In this document: positions 27,774 through 37,200 of the stretch, in pieces
Layout: the number at the start of each line of letters is the position of its first letter
How positions within the stretch are numbered: position 1 is the first letter of the stretch
DNA from: Lachnospira hominis (ex Liu et al. 2021)
GTDB lineage: Bacteria; Bacillota; Clostridia; Lachnospirales; Lachnospiraceae
Direction: 5' to 3'
Assembly: GCF_014287955.1 (NCBI RefSeq)
Contig: NZ_JACOPD010000009.1
Location: 57,725-121,724, forward strand
Length of the DNA: 64,000 bases
Program-made: the position numbers and the translations under genes
Notes under the pieces: generated by a model
The model's input: only the letters and a program-made list of their open reading frames with translations
What the model was told of the DNA's origin: nothing
The model's database searches: none

Positions 27774-29183
27774 ATGGAAGCGGGTGAAAGGGTTAATGCA
27801 CTCGGTACAAAAAAATTATTTCCCTTAATTGTTTCTATGTCGATTCCGGCAATATGCGGCAATATAACAACTGCATTATATAATGTGGTTGACAGATTAT
27901 TTGTAGGTCAGTTTGTTGGAAGAAATGCATTGGGAGCAATTGGACTTATGTTTCCGTTAAACAATGTAACCTCAGCAATTACCGTTCTTCTTACTATAGG
28001 AGGCGGGGCACTTATTTCCTTATCACTTGGAAGAAAAGAAAAAGACAAAGCAGACGAAGCTTTTACGAATATTGTTTCAATGGGAGCCATACTTGCATTT
28101 ATTGTTACATTATTTTTCTTCATATTCGCCAGTCAGCTTATATCTTTATGTGGAGCGAGGGAAAGTTCAGCACTTCATAATCCGGCGGTTGATTATTTAA
28201 GAATTATAGCAATTGGGCAGTTTTTCCAGATTATGAATCTCGGACTTGCAGGAGCAATAAGAGCAGAAGGAAATGTCAGGTATTCGATGGTTGTTTCAAT
28301 GATAGGAGCACTCCTAAATATTGGTCTGGATGCACTCTTTATCATAGTATTCAATGCAGGATTACAGGGAGCCGCAGCCGCGACAGCTTTAAGCCAGGTT
28401 GTGGGAGCCACGGTAAGTGCCTTGTATTTTACAAGGAAAAAAAGTGTACTAAGATGGGCAGGATTAAAAAGTGTCAGATTTAAAAAGATGCTTGAAATTG
28501 CAGGTCTTGGTGCAGCACCGGCAGTTTTTCAGGGCTTTGGTCTTGTAAATAATCTCATAACCAATAATTCACTTATGATATATGGTAATAATGAGATGGG
28601 AGCCGGCGGAGGAGATTTAGCAATCTCAGCACTGTCAGTAGTAAATACTGTTGAGAGCATTGCACTTATGGTTGTACTGGGAATGAACAATGCAATATCT
28701 ACAATAATAAGTTACAATTATGGAGCAAAACAGTACAAAAGGACAAGAAATGCAGCATTGATTGGTCAGGCAATTGCATTTGTGATATGCACGGTGGTAT
28801 GGCTTCTGATGATGATTGTACCGAAAACATTATTTGCAATATTTTCAAGCGGCGATGCCCAACTTGCCGAATATGGAGCAATGGCAATGAGAAAATCAAA
28901 GATGTTTATGCTATTCTTGGGATTTCAGACATTGGCTTCGATGTACTTTTCGGCAATAGGAAAACCAAAGGTTGCAACATTTATTTCAATCAGCAGGAAC
29001 GGATTATTTTTAATTCCGGCATTGTTGATTCTTCCAAGATTTTTGGGACTGAATGGAGTTTTATACAGTTCAAGTGTTTCAGATTTCTGTTCACTTATAC
29101 TTGTATCAACTATATACATAAATGGAATTTTACAATTGAATAAAAAAGAAAAAGAGGAATATAGCAAAGGCGCTGTTGAATGA
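27774..29183 (+). CDS. MATE-family efflux transporter
   Basis: 469-residue membrane protein with about 12 hydrophobic segments in two similar halves, typical of the MATE/DinF-NorM superfamily (NVVDRLFVGQFVGRNALGAIGLMFP split over helices 1-2; matching repeat after residue 240). It probably exports a cationic or organic compound in exchange for Na+ or H+; substrate unknown. GAGGTGATG provides the ribosome binding site. Its stop codon lies in the loop of the following terminator. Confidence 0.85.
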   Translation: MEAGERVNALGTKKLFPLIVSMSIPAICGNITTALYNVVDRLFVGQFVGRNALGAIGLMFPLNNVTSAITVLLTIGGGALISLSLGRKEKDKADEAFTNIVSMGAILAFIVTLFFFIFASQLISLCGARESSALHNPAVDYLRIIAIGQFFQIMNLGLAGAIRAEGNVRYSMVVSMIGALLNIGLDALFIIVFNAGLQGAAAATALSQVVGATVSALYFTRKKSVLRWAGLKSVRFKKMLEIAGLGAAPAVFQGFGLVNNLITNNSLMIYGNNEMGAGGGDLAISALSVVNTVESIALMVVLGMNNAISTIISYNYGAKQYKRTRNAALIGQAIAFVICTVVWLLMMIVPKTLFAIFSSGDAQLAEYGAMAMRKSKMFMLFLGFQTLASMYFSAIGKPKVATFISISRNGLFLIPALLILPRFLGLNGVLYSSSVSDFCSLILVSTIYINGILQLNKKEKEEYSKGAVE

Positions 29184-29205
29184 AAAAACAACAGGGTCTT
29201 TTTTT
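29173..29205 (+). terminator. terminator overlapping the MATE stop codon
   Basis: CTGTTG (29173-29178) / CAACAG (29189-29194) stem with a 10-nt loop containing the TGA stop, followed by GGTC and a run of T. Confidence 0.7.
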
Positions 29206-29241
29206 ATACTAATTCAGAAAAGAAAAAAGGAGGAGAAAATT

Positions 29242-30159
29242 ATGCTGAAGTATATTTTAAAAAGACTGGGGTTAGGAATAGTTACCCTGTTTGTTCTTAT
29301 TACAATAACATTTTTTCTGACAAGACTGATGCCCGGCAATCCGTTTTCATCAGACAATATTTCAGCTACGGCACTTGCACAGCTCAATTCAAAATATGGA
29401 TTGGATAAGCCGCTTGACCAGCAGTATTTACTGTATATGAAGAATCTCTTACATGGAGATTTGGGAGTGTCTTACAAAAAGACAGGTGTTTCAGTAAATA
29501 CAATTATTGCACAGGGACTTCCGAATACGGTTTCACTCGGATTAAGTGCATTTGTATTTTCACTTATTGTAGGAGTTGCAATGGGAATATGGATGGCAGC
29601 AACGAAAAAAGAATGGGTGAGAGGTATTCTTCTTACCGGAACTACACTTGGTGTAAGTATTCCAAACTTTGTATTTGCGATTCTTTTAATGCTTGTATTT
29701 GGTGTTTACCTGAAAGTGCTTCCGGCAACGGGACTTACAACACCGAGACATTATATACTTCCTGTTCTTGCGATGTCGGCATATCCGATTTCACAGATTT
29801 CAAGACTTGTACAGTCAAGCTACAGCGAAGCAATGAATCAGGACTATGTGGTAATGGCAAAGGCGAAAGGTCTTAAAAAGAGCACTATTACTTTTAAGCA
29901 TATTTTGAAAAATGCGATTTTACCTGTAATTACAATCGCAGGTCCAATGATAGCATTCCTTCTTACAGGTAGTTTTGTAATTGAAAATGTATTTGCTATT
30001 CCAGGTATCGGACGCGAGTTTGTAAATGCGATTTCCAACAGAGATTATACGATTATTATGGGAATGACAATTTTTATCGGTGCGATGATTATTGTATGCA
30101 ATCTTCTGGTTGATATTATATCAGCTGTTGTTGATCCTAGAATAAAACTTTCAAAGTAG
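29242..30159 (+). CDS. oppB: oligopeptide ABC importer permease OppB
   Basis: 305-residue permease, six hydrophobic segments, with the N-terminal KYILKRLGLGIVTLFVL helix and RLMPGNPF motif of OppB/DppB and the coupling EAMNQDYVVMAKAKGL. The ATG at 29242 follows AAAGGAGGA; an in-frame ATG at 29176 lies inside the upstream terminator and is rejected. First gene of a complete oppBCDFA set. No clear promoter was found in the 58 bp after the MATE terminator. Confidence 0.9.
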   Translation: MLKYILKRLGLGIVTLFVLITITFFLTRLMPGNPFSSDNISATALAQLNSKYGLDKPLDQQYLLYMKNLLHGDLGVSYKKTGVSVNTIIAQGLPNTVSLGLSAFVFSLIVGVAMGIWMAATKKEWVRGILLTGTTLGVSIPNFVFAILLMLVFGVYLKVLPATGLTTPRHYILPVLAMSAYPISQISRLVQSSYSEAMNQDYVVMAKAKGLKKSTITFKHILKNAILPVITIAGPMIAFLLTGSFVIENVFAIPGIGREFVNAISNRDYTIIMGMTIFIGAMIIVCNLLVDIISAVVDPRIKLSK

Positions 30160-30171
30160 GAGGTAAGTGCC

Positions 30172-31086
30172 ATGTTAAATAAATCAGAATATTTTGAACC
30201 GATAGACCCAGACGAAAAGAATGATGAATTTATCGCCATTGAAAGCAAGAGCTTTTTTAAAGATGTCTGTGAGAGGTTCGTAAAAAATAAAAGAGCAATG
30301 ATTGCACTTGTAATATTTTTAATAATTGCACTTATGGCAATATTCGGACCGATGATTTCCCCATATTCATATGACGGAATGGATACAGCAATAATGAACC
30401 AGCGTCCCAGTGCAGCACACTGGTTTGGAACAGACAGATTCGGAAGAGACCTTTTTACAAGAGTTCTTTATGGTGCAAGAATCAGTCTTATGGTTGGTAT
30501 TGTTACAGCAGCTATTAATACGATAATCGGTGTTATTTACGGTGGTATCGCAGGATACGTCGGAGGACGTGTTGATATGTGGATGATGAGACTTACGGAT
30601 ATTCTTTATTCAATACCTGAACTTCTCTACATAATCCTCATAATGCTGATATTCGGTTCAAATGTGCGAAGCATTATTATTGGTGTCTGCGTGGCAGGCT
30701 GGATTTCAATGGCAAGAATGGTAAGGTCACAGATTATTACATTAAAAGAACAGGAATTTGCACTTGCCGCATTTGTTCTGGGAGCGAATAGCAGAAGGAT
30801 TTTATTTAAACACCTGATTGTCAATTCACTCGGAACAATTATTGTAACAGTAACACTTATGATACCTCAGGCAATATTTATGGAAGCTTTTCTTAGCTTC
30901 GTAGGTGTAGGTATTTCGGCACCGATGGCAAGTCTCGGTACACTGGCACAGGATGCAAGAACATATCTTGAGATTTTCCCATATCAGATGCTGTTTCCTG
31001 TAGCGGCTATTTGTGTAACAATCTTCAGCCTTAACTTCATCGGTGAAGGTTTGAACTCAGCATTAAATCCTAAGGGAAAGAGATAA
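30172..31086 (+). CDS. oppC: oligopeptide ABC importer permease OppC
   Basis: 304-residue permease. Hydrophilic N-terminus of about 35 residues, then six hydrophobic segments. WFGTDRFGRDLFTRVLYGAR near residue 83 is the classic OppC/DppC signature, with the coupling motif KEQEFALAAFVLGAN further on. Ribosome binding site TAGGAGG. It lies 12 bp after oppB and 12 bp before oppD. Confidence 0.92.
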   Translation: MLNKSEYFEPIDPDEKNDEFIAIESKSFFKDVCERFVKNKRAMIALVIFLIIALMAIFGPMISPYSYDGMDTAIMNQRPSAAHWFGTDRFGRDLFTRVLYGARISLMVGIVTAAINTIIGVIYGGIAGYVGGRVDMWMMRLTDILYSIPELLYIILIMLIFGSNVRSIIIGVCVAGWISMARMVRSQIITLKEQEFALAAFVLGANSRRILFKHLIVNSLGTIIVTVTLMIPQAIFMEAFLSFVGVGISAPMASLGTLAQDARTYLEIFPYQMLFPVAAICVTIFSLNFIGEGLNSALNPKGKR

Positions 31087-31098
31087 GGAGGCACGCCT

Positions 31099-32142
31099 AT
31101 GAAACTCTTGGAAATAAAAAATCTGACAACAGAATTTAAAACAGGACAGGGAATTGTAAAGGCAGTAAGAAATGTCAATTACAGTCTTGAAAAAGGAGAA
31201 ATATTAGGAATTGTCGGTGAATCCGGTTCCGGAAAAAGTGTCGGAATGCTTTCCTTAATGGGACTTTTGGCAGACAACGGAAGAATCGTATCTGGCAGCA
31301 TTATATTTGATGGTGAGGAGATTTCTCCAATAAGCGAAAAATACAAAAACAATAAAAAAGCATATGAAAAAAGAATGCAGGAAATAAGGGGCAATGATAT
31401 AGGAATGATTTTTCAGGACCCGATGACATTCTTAAATCCGATATTGAAAGTCGGAACACAGATTGAGGAACAGATTTTAAGACATACAAAGTGCAGTAAA
31501 AAGGAAGCGAGAGAAAGAGCTATAGAGCTTATGAAAAAAGTCGGAATACCAAGTCCGGAAAAGAGAATCGACCAGTATCCGTTCCAGTTTTCAGGTGGTA
31601 TGAGACAACGAATTATCATAGCGATTGCACTTTCATGCAATCCTAAGCTGATTATTGCAGATGAACCTACAACGGCACTGGATGTTACAGTTCAGAGCCA
31701 GATATTGGAACTTTTACAACAGATAGCCGAGGAAACGGGAACAGCGATTATTATGATAACACATGATCTCGGCGTAGTTGCAACACTTTGTCAGAAAATT
31801 AACATTATGTACGGCGGACAGATTGTTGAACACGGAACAACAGATGAGATTTTTTATAATCCTAAGCACCCATACACAATGGGACTTTTAAGAAGTATAG
31901 GAACTCATACAAACGGTGAACGTCAGTCACTTATCCCGATTCCGGGAACACCGCCTGATTTGTTAAAGCTTAATTCGGGTTGTGCGTTTATGCCAAGATG
32001 CAGTAAGGCAATGAAAATCTGTAAGGATTATATGCCATGCAGGACGCAGTTTTCAGAAGACCAATATTGCAGCTGCTGGGAATATTGCAAAGACAGTGCA
32101 GACAAAATTGTTCAGGAACAGTCAGCAGCAGTGAATGGATGA
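31099..32142 (+). CDS. oppD: oligopeptide ABC importer ATPase OppD
   Basis: 347-residue ATPase. Walker A GESGSGKS near residue 40, signature FSGGMRQR, Walker B LIIADEPTTALD, followed by the C-terminal oligopeptide-transporter extension with a Cys cluster (CAFMPRCSKAMKICKDYMPC) that in related proteins can hold an iron-sulfur cluster. Ribosome binding site AAGGAGG. Pairs with OppF. Confidence 0.92.
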   Translation: MKLLEIKNLTTEFKTGQGIVKAVRNVNYSLEKGEILGIVGESGSGKSVGMLSLMGLLADNGRIVSGSIIFDGEEISPISEKYKNNKKAYEKRMQEIRGNDIGMIFQDPMTFLNPILKVGTQIEEQILRHTKCSKKEARERAIELMKKVGIPSPEKRIDQYPFQFSGGMRQRIIIAIALSCNPKLIIADEPTTALDVTVQSQILELLQQIAEETGTAIIMITHDLGVVATLCQKINIMYGGQIVEHGTTDEIFYNPKHPYTMGLLRSIGTHTNGERQSLIPIPGTPPDLLKLNSGCAFMPRCSKAMKICKDYMPCRTQFSEDQYCSCWEYCKDSADKIVQEQSAAVNG

Positions 32143-32211
32143 TTGGCAGAGATTATAATACTTAAAAATCAAAAAGCTTAAATCAGGGACAAAGAAACGG
32201 AGGCAGGGCTT

Positions 32212-33198
32212 ATGACAGAAAATGTAAAGGAAAATACACCGATTATTCGTGTAAAAGAGCTTGAAAAATATTTCCTCGCAAAAAGAGGTTATATCCATAT
32301 GAGCCAATATGTTAAGGCTGTTGACGGAATTTCACTCGATGTTATGGAAGGCGAAACAGTAGGTCTTGTCGGTGAGAGCGGCTGCGGCAAATCAACACTC
32401 GGCAGAACAATTATGAAAATATATGAGCCTACAGGCGGAGAAATATTTTACCGCGGACAGAATATAACGAAACTCAGTAACAAAAAAATGCACAATTTAA
32501 GAAAAAGCATGCAGATGATATTTCAGGACCCATATGCGAGTCTTAATCCGAGATTTACAATCGGTGACATTATCGAAGAACCTATGGTAATCCATAACAT
32601 GTATACAAAGGCTGAGAGAAAAGAAAAGGTTTATGAACTTCTTGAACTCGTTGGATTAAAGCCCGACCATATCAGAAGATATCCGCATGAGTTTTCGGGA
32701 GGTCAGAGACAGAGAGTTGGAATTGCAAGAACTCTTGCATTAAATCCTGATTTTATAGTCTGCGATGAACCTATATCAGCACTGGATGTTTCAATTCAGG
32801 CACAGATAATTAATCTTCTTGAAAAGATTCAGGACGAACAGGGAATTTCATATTTGTTTATCGCCCATGATCTGGGAATGGTAAAACATATAAGCCATAA
32901 AATAGGAGTTATGTATCTGGGACATCTCGTAGAATTCGGAGATGCCGATGAAGTGTATAATCACCCGCTTCATCCATACACGGAAGCACTTATGTCAGCC
33001 GCTCCTATTCCTGACCCTAAGCTGGCAAGGGAAAGTAAGAGAATCATGTTAAAGGGCGAAATACCAAGCCCTCTTGATATGCCGACAGGCTGTCCTTTTG
33101 CATCAAGGTGTCCGAGATGCAGAGAAGAATGTCTCGCAGGACCGCCAATCATGGTAAATGTTGGAGACAGAAAGGTTGCCTGTTTTGATTATTTATAA
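32212..33198 (+). CDS. oppF: oligopeptide ABC importer ATPase OppF
   Basis: 328-residue partner ATPase. Walker [10 protein letters not shown] near residue 56, signature FSGGQRQR, Walker [15 protein letters not shown], and the C-terminal [10 protein letters not shown] extension. CGGAGG lies upstream of the ATG at 32212. The oppD-oppF gap is 69 bp with no visible promoter. Confidence 0.92.
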   Translation: MTENVKENTPIIRVKELEKYFLAKRGYIHMSQYVKAVDGISLDVMEGETVGLVGESGCGKSTLGRTIMKIYEPTGGEIFYRGQNITKLSNKKMHNLRKSMQMIFQDPYASLNPRFTIGDIIEEPMVIHNMYTKAERKEKVYELLELVGLKPDHIRRYPHEFSGGQRQRVGIARTLALNPDFIVCDEPISALDVSIQAQIINLLEKIQDEQGISYLFIAHDLGMVKHISHKIGVMYLGHLVEFGDADEVYNHPLHPYTEALMSAAPIPDPKLARESKRIMLKGEIPSPLDMPTGCPFASRCPRCREECLAGPPIMVNVGDRKVACFDYL

Positions 33199-33250
33199 TT
33201 GCAGTGTCAAAATATTGTGCACACACTTGTGCCGGCATAAAACAAATTGA

Positions 33251-33273
33251 TTAACACGCCATAAGGCTGTTAA
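33251..33273 (+). other. intercistronic stem-loop before oppA
   Basis: TTAACACGCC (33251-33260) / GGCTGTTAA (33265-33273), 9-bp stem with a bulged C and ATAA loop, no U tract. Such a hairpin upstream of the binding-protein gene could stabilise its mRNA, which would help make the binding protein in excess over the membrane parts. This role is inferred. Confidence 0.4.
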
Positions 33274-33305
33274 TAGATACCCCGAACAAAAAAGGAGGAA
33301 TTAAT

Positions 33306-34931
33306 ATGAGAAAAGGTTTTTTTAAGAAAATGGCAGCAGTAGTGCTGGCAGTCGTAACCACAATGACAATGTTTACAGGCTGCGGCGGTGCAGGAAGCAC
33401 ATCAGCTTCAACAAAATCTATTACAATTCAGGGAGGTAATACCGAAGGTGACTTAGACCCTGCGGGTGTTGCACTCGGTATGTTTATCCAGTATTCAAGA
33501 CTTTGTCTCGAACCGCTTGTAACATATGATTCAGATGGTAAGGTAAGTAAGGCGATGGCTGAGTCATACGAGGAAAGTTCGGATGGACTTACTTGGACAT
33601 TCCATCTTAGAAAAGACGCAAAATGGAGTGACGGTTCAGCAGTAACATCAGCCGATTTTGTAAACACAATCAAGCGTTCACTTGATGGAAAGACATCAAA
33701 ATCAATATATGCGGATATGTTAAGCCCGATTGTGGGAGCCACAGAAGCATATGCAGGAACTGCATCTGTAGATAATGTCGGTGTTACAGCACCTGATGAT
33801 TACACAATTGAATTCAAACTTGTAAAACCTTGTTCATATTTCTTAAAGCTCATTGCAATGCAGTGCTGTTATCCTTCAAAGGCAGGAATTGCAACAAATG
33901 AAAATGAGACATGGTATACAGACCCTAAGACAAACCTTGCAAATGGTGCATTTTACATGACCGAATATGTACAGGGCCAGTATTATAAGTTAAAGAAGAA
34001 TCCTAACTATTATGATGCTGATAAGGTATATCTTGAAGATATTACAGTTAAGTTTATAGATGATGCGACAGCAGCAGTTTCAGCTTATAAGACAAACGAA
34101 GTTGATTTTGCAACAAATCTTCCGGCTTATGTAATGTCAGAGTACCAGGGCAAGAGCGATTTGGTATTACAGCCTAATATCACAACAAGATTTATACTTT
34201 TCAACGTGACAAAGGCACCATTTAACAACGATAAGGTAAGAAGAGCAATATCTATGGCACTTAGCAGAGCAGAAATCTGTAAGACAGTCGGTGATGACTA
34301 CGAGGCATCAACACAGTTTATTGCAAAATACATGCTTTCTAATCTCGGAACAGGTAAGAAATTCAGTGATGAATCAGGAGAGATGGTAACAGAGGACATT
34401 GCAAAGGCAAAATCACTTCTTGCCGAGGCAGGTTATCCTAACGGAGCAGGTTTCCCTACTGTTACATACAACTATCCTAATAATGAACAGGATAAACTTA
34501 TTGCACAGGCAATACAGGCACAGTTAAAGTCAGCACTTAACATTAATGTTGAACTTAACGGTATGGAATCACAGGTATGTGTATCAGAGAGAAAATCAGG
34601 AAACTTTGATATGACAAGACATAACTGGACAGCCGATTATGATGATGCAATGGATTATCTGCTTATGTGGACATCAACATCCGGACTTAATGATGCAGGA
34701 ATTAAAGACGCTGATTATGACAAGCTTTGTGAGGATGCGACAGCAGAACTTGATGAGACAAAGAGAAATACTATAATGCATGATGCAGAAAAGCTTCTTG
34801 TAACAGACAAGGCATATGTTGCACCGCTTGCAACAAATAAGACAATCTGCCTCTTAAATCCAAAATACACAGGTTACTCATTTGATTCAGCCGGTCAGAT
34901 TCTTCTCAAGTTCATCAAGGCAGCAGAATAA
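33306..34931 (+). CDS. oppA: oligopeptide-binding lipoprotein OppA
   Basis: 541-residue extracellular binding lipoprotein, family SBP_bac_5. Lys-rich start, hydrophobic core and lipobox FTGC, lipidated at C26. Typical segments: LVTYDSDGKVSKAMAESYE, WTFHLRKDAKWSDG near residue 97, and the long C-terminal lobe. AAAGGAGGA precedes the ATG. Last gene of the importer set, followed by a terminator. Peptide length and sequence preference are unknown. Confidence 0.92.
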   Translation: MRKGFFKKMAAVVLAVVTTMTMFTGCGGAGSTSASTKSITIQGGNTEGDLDPAGVALGMFIQYSRLCLEPLVTYDSDGKVSKAMAESYEESSDGLTWTFHLRKDAKWSDGSAVTSADFVNTIKRSLDGKTSKSIYADMLSPIVGATEAYAGTASVDNVGVTAPDDYTIEFKLVKPCSYFLKLIAMQCCYPSKAGIATNENETWYTDPKTNLANGAFYMTEYVQGQYYKLKKNPNYYDADKVYLEDITVKFIDDATAAVSAYKTNEVDFATNLPAYVMSEYQGKSDLVLQPNITTRFILFNVTKAPFNNDKVRRAISMALSRAEICKTVGDDYEASTQFIAKYMLSNLGTGKKFSDESGEMVTEDIAKAKSLLAEAGYPNGAGFPTVTYNYPNNEQDKLIAQAIQAQLKSALNINVELNGMESQVCVSERKSGNFDMTRHNWTADYDDAMDYLLMWTSTSGLNDAGIKDADYDKLCEDATAELDETKRNTIMHDAEKLLVTDKAYVAPLATNKTICLLNPKYTGYSFDSAGQILLKFIKAAE

Positions 34932-34969
34932 AAGATAATAATTAATAGTAACTAAAGGCATGACATGAG

Positions 34970-34999
34970 GGCTGCCACACATAAGTGCGGCAGCCTTTT
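34970..34999 (+). terminator. terminator after oppA
   Basis: GGCTGCC (34970-34976) / GGCAGCC (34989-34995), inner CAC/GTG pairing and ATAA loop, then four T residues. The short U tract may allow read-through into the aminotransferase, for which no separate promoter was seen. Confidence 0.8.
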
Positions 35000-35012
35000 A
35001 TAACAAAGAGGG

Positions 35013-35068
35013 TAAATCCTCTGCTCCTGCAAGGGCAGACGTATTTTCCTTATAAAACAAGGAGGATT
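35013..35068 (+). repeat. diverged single copy of the 56-bp leader element
   Basis: Sequence just before the aminotransferase ATG is homologous to the tandem leader repeat at 39850-40030 (read on the other strand): shared AAATCCTCTGCTCCTGC, GGGCAG, ATTTT, AAAACAAGGAGG blocks in the same order, with single-base indels. AATCCTC (35015-35021) can pair with GAGGATT (35062-35068), which includes the ribosome binding site. It also retains two inner hairpins: TGCTC (35022-35026) / GGGCA (35033-35037) and TTTT (35044-35047) / AAAA (35054-35057). Confidence 0.75.
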
Positions 35069-35071
35069 ATT

Positions 35072-36187
35072 ATGAGCTTAGAAGATTTAGTAAAAGACGG
35101 AATTAAGAATATACCTGCATACATACCGGGAGATACAGCAGAAAGTGTTGAAAAAAAATATGGAATCGTACCTGAAGATATTTTAAAACTTGCTTCTAAT
35201 GAAAACCAGTTCGGACCTTCGCCGAAAGCAATTGAGGCAATGGCAAAGGAAGTCGGAAGAGTACATATTTATCCTGACCCATTCTGTATTGAGATAAGAA
35301 AGAAAATCGGTGTTATGAATGGATTTGATGACAGCGGCGATAATGTAGTTATTGCAGTCGGTGCGAGTGGAATTTTATCGCTTCTGGGAGAAGTATTTAT
35401 CAAAAAAGGCGATGAAGTAATATTCTGTGAGCCTACATTTGGAGCATATGCGGGAGCAGTAATCCGAAATGACGGAACACCTGTAGTCCTTCCTCTCACA
35501 GAAGACTTGAAATTTGATTTAAAAGCAATGTATAACGCAATCACTGATAAGACAAAGATGATTTGCATATGTAATCCGAACAATCCTACAGGTACGGTTG
35601 TTGACAGTGAAGAATTAAAAGAGTTTATACATAAAGTTCCGAAAGATATAATCATTGTTGTTGATGAAGCTTATATCGAGCTTTCAAGCAATCCTGATGT
35701 AAAGAGTATGGTTTCTGAAATCAGCGATGATACAAATGTTGTTGTTGCGAGAACATTTTCAAAATTATATGGTCTTGCAGGCGTTAGATTAGGATATGCA
35801 ATGTGTAATAAGGAAATGCATGCGATTCTCCAGAAATGCACAAGTGTATTTACAGGAAGCAGGGTTGCACTTGCAGGAGCAATGGCTGCACTTGACGATG
35901 AAGAATATATCAAAAAGACAAAAGCAGCAATGCTTGAGGGCAGAAAATATCTTACTGATGAATTTACAAAAATGGGATTTTACGTATATCCTTCCGAGAC
36001 AAATTTCCTTTATGTGAATACAGGATACAATGCTGCTGAATTTGCAGAAGAATGTAAAAAATATGGCTTGATTATAAGAGGTAATTTCGATTATAGTAGA
36101 ATTACAGTTGGCAGAATGGACCAGAATGAAAAAATGGTCGGAATTATCAAAAAAATAATTGAGAGCGGTGAACTTAAAAAAATATGA
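35072..36187 (+). CDS. HisC-like class I/II aminotransferase
   Basis: 371-residue PLP-dependent aminotransferase of the histidinol-phosphate aminotransferase branch. LASNENQFGPSPKA near residue 35, the NPNNPTG motif near 170, VVDEAY near 200, PLP lysine K231 in RTFSKLYGLAGVRLGY, and RITVG near the end. No other his genes are nearby. It sits after a peptide importer and overlaps a 2-hydroxyacid dehydrogenase, so it more likely transaminates an amino acid (perhaps aromatic) than makes histidine. AAGGAGGA sets the start at 35072; an ATG at 34985 would be inside the terminator. Confidence 0.83.
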   Translation: MSLEDLVKDGIKNIPAYIPGDTAESVEKKYGIVPEDILKLASNENQFGPSPKAIEAMAKEVGRVHIYPDPFCIEIRKKIGVMNGFDDSGDNVVIAVGASGILSLLGEVFIKKGDEVIFCEPTFGAYAGAVIRNDGTPVVLPLTEDLKFDLKAMYNAITDKTKMICICNPNNPTGTVVDSEELKEFIHKVPKDIIIVVDEAYIELSSNPDVKSMVSEISDDTNVVVARTFSKLYGLAGVRLGYAMCNKEMHAILQKCTSVFTGSRVALAGAMAALDDEEYIKKTKAAMLEGRKYLTDEFTKMGFYVYPSETNFLYVNTGYNAAEFAEECKKYGLIIRGNFDYSRITVGRMDQNEKMVGIIKKIIESGELKKI

Positions 36188-37182
36188 AAATTATGTTTAT
36201 GACACTCCGTGACAGAGTGGAGAGATTTACAGATTTCAGTAATCTTTCAAAAGACTGGGAGTATGTTTTTGCAGGATATGAAAAAGATACGGCAAAGCTT
36301 CTTGAAATGGGTGGTGATGCCGATGCGATACTGGCTGATGCCATTACGCCTGTTCCAAAAGAACTTATAGAAGCGATGCCGAATCTTAAAATTATTCATT
36401 CCGAGGGCGTAGGTTACGAAGGAATAAACCTTGCAGCGGCAGACGAAAAGCATATTTATGTATGTAATAACAGAGGTGCCAACAAGACCGCTGTTGCGGA
36501 ACAGGCAGTAATGCTTATGCTCATGGTTTTAAGACATGCCGTTACAGGACATAACCGCGTGCTTGAGGGAAGACAGATTGAAGCAAAAGCATCTTGGAGC
36601 ATGGAGGGAATTTCCGAGCTTGGAAGTATGCATGTGGGAATAATAGGAATGGGCGATATTGGCATTGAGACAGCAAAGCTTCTGAATGCATTCGGATGTC
36701 GTGTAAGCTATAACAAGAGATATCCGTTATCGCCTTCACAAGAAAAAGAATATAACGTAACATACATGAGTGTGGATGATATTTTAAAAAACTGTGACAT
36801 TGTAAGTCTTCACATTCCGTCAAATAAGGAAACATTTGAGTATATGAACGAAGAGCGTTTTGCAATGATGAAAAAAGGTTCAATACTTATAAATACAGCG
36901 AGAGGTGAAGTTGTAAAAAATGAGGCACTTCTGGAAGCTTTAAAAAGCGGTCAGATTGCGGCGGCAGGACTTGATGTTCTTGCTCCGGAGCCTGTAAAAG
37001 AAGACAATATTGTAGTTAAGGCAATGAAAAATGACGGCGAACTTGCAGAAAAAATAGTGTTAGCTCCTCATATAGGTGGTCTTACAGTACAGACATTTGA
37101 CAAAATATATGGTACAATATGGAGTAATTTCAAAAAAGTATGTGCAGGCGAAACTCCTGTAAATATTGTAAATCACCCATAG
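36184..37182 (+). CDS. D-2-hydroxyacid dehydrogenase, copy 2
   Basis: 332-residue NAD-dependent dehydrogenase. Nucleotide-binding GMGDIG near residue 158, catalytic Arg in NTARGE, Glu in APEP and His in APHIGG. Starts within the aminotransferase stop (ATGA overlap), so the two are translationally coupled: the pair could convert an amino acid to a 2-oxo acid and then to the D-hydroxy acid. Clearly diverged from the copy at 26429, so probably a different substrate. Confidence 0.85.
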   Translation: MKIMFMTLRDRVERFTDFSNLSKDWEYVFAGYEKDTAKLLEMGGDADAILADAITPVPKELIEAMPNLKIIHSEGVGYEGINLAAADEKHIYVCNNRGANKTAVAEQAVMLMLMVLRHAVTGHNRVLEGRQIEAKASWSMEGISELGSMHVGIIGMGDIGIETAKLLNAFGCRVSYNKRYPLSPSQEKEYNVTYMSVDDILKNCDIVSLHIPSNKETFEYMNEERFAMMKKGSILINTARGEVVKNEALLEALKSGQIAAAGLDVLAPEPVKEDNIVVKAMKNDGELAEKIVLAPHIGGLTVQTFDKIYGTIWSNFKKVCAGETPVNIVNHP

Positions 37183-37200
37183 AAAACGGAGCTTTAAAAA

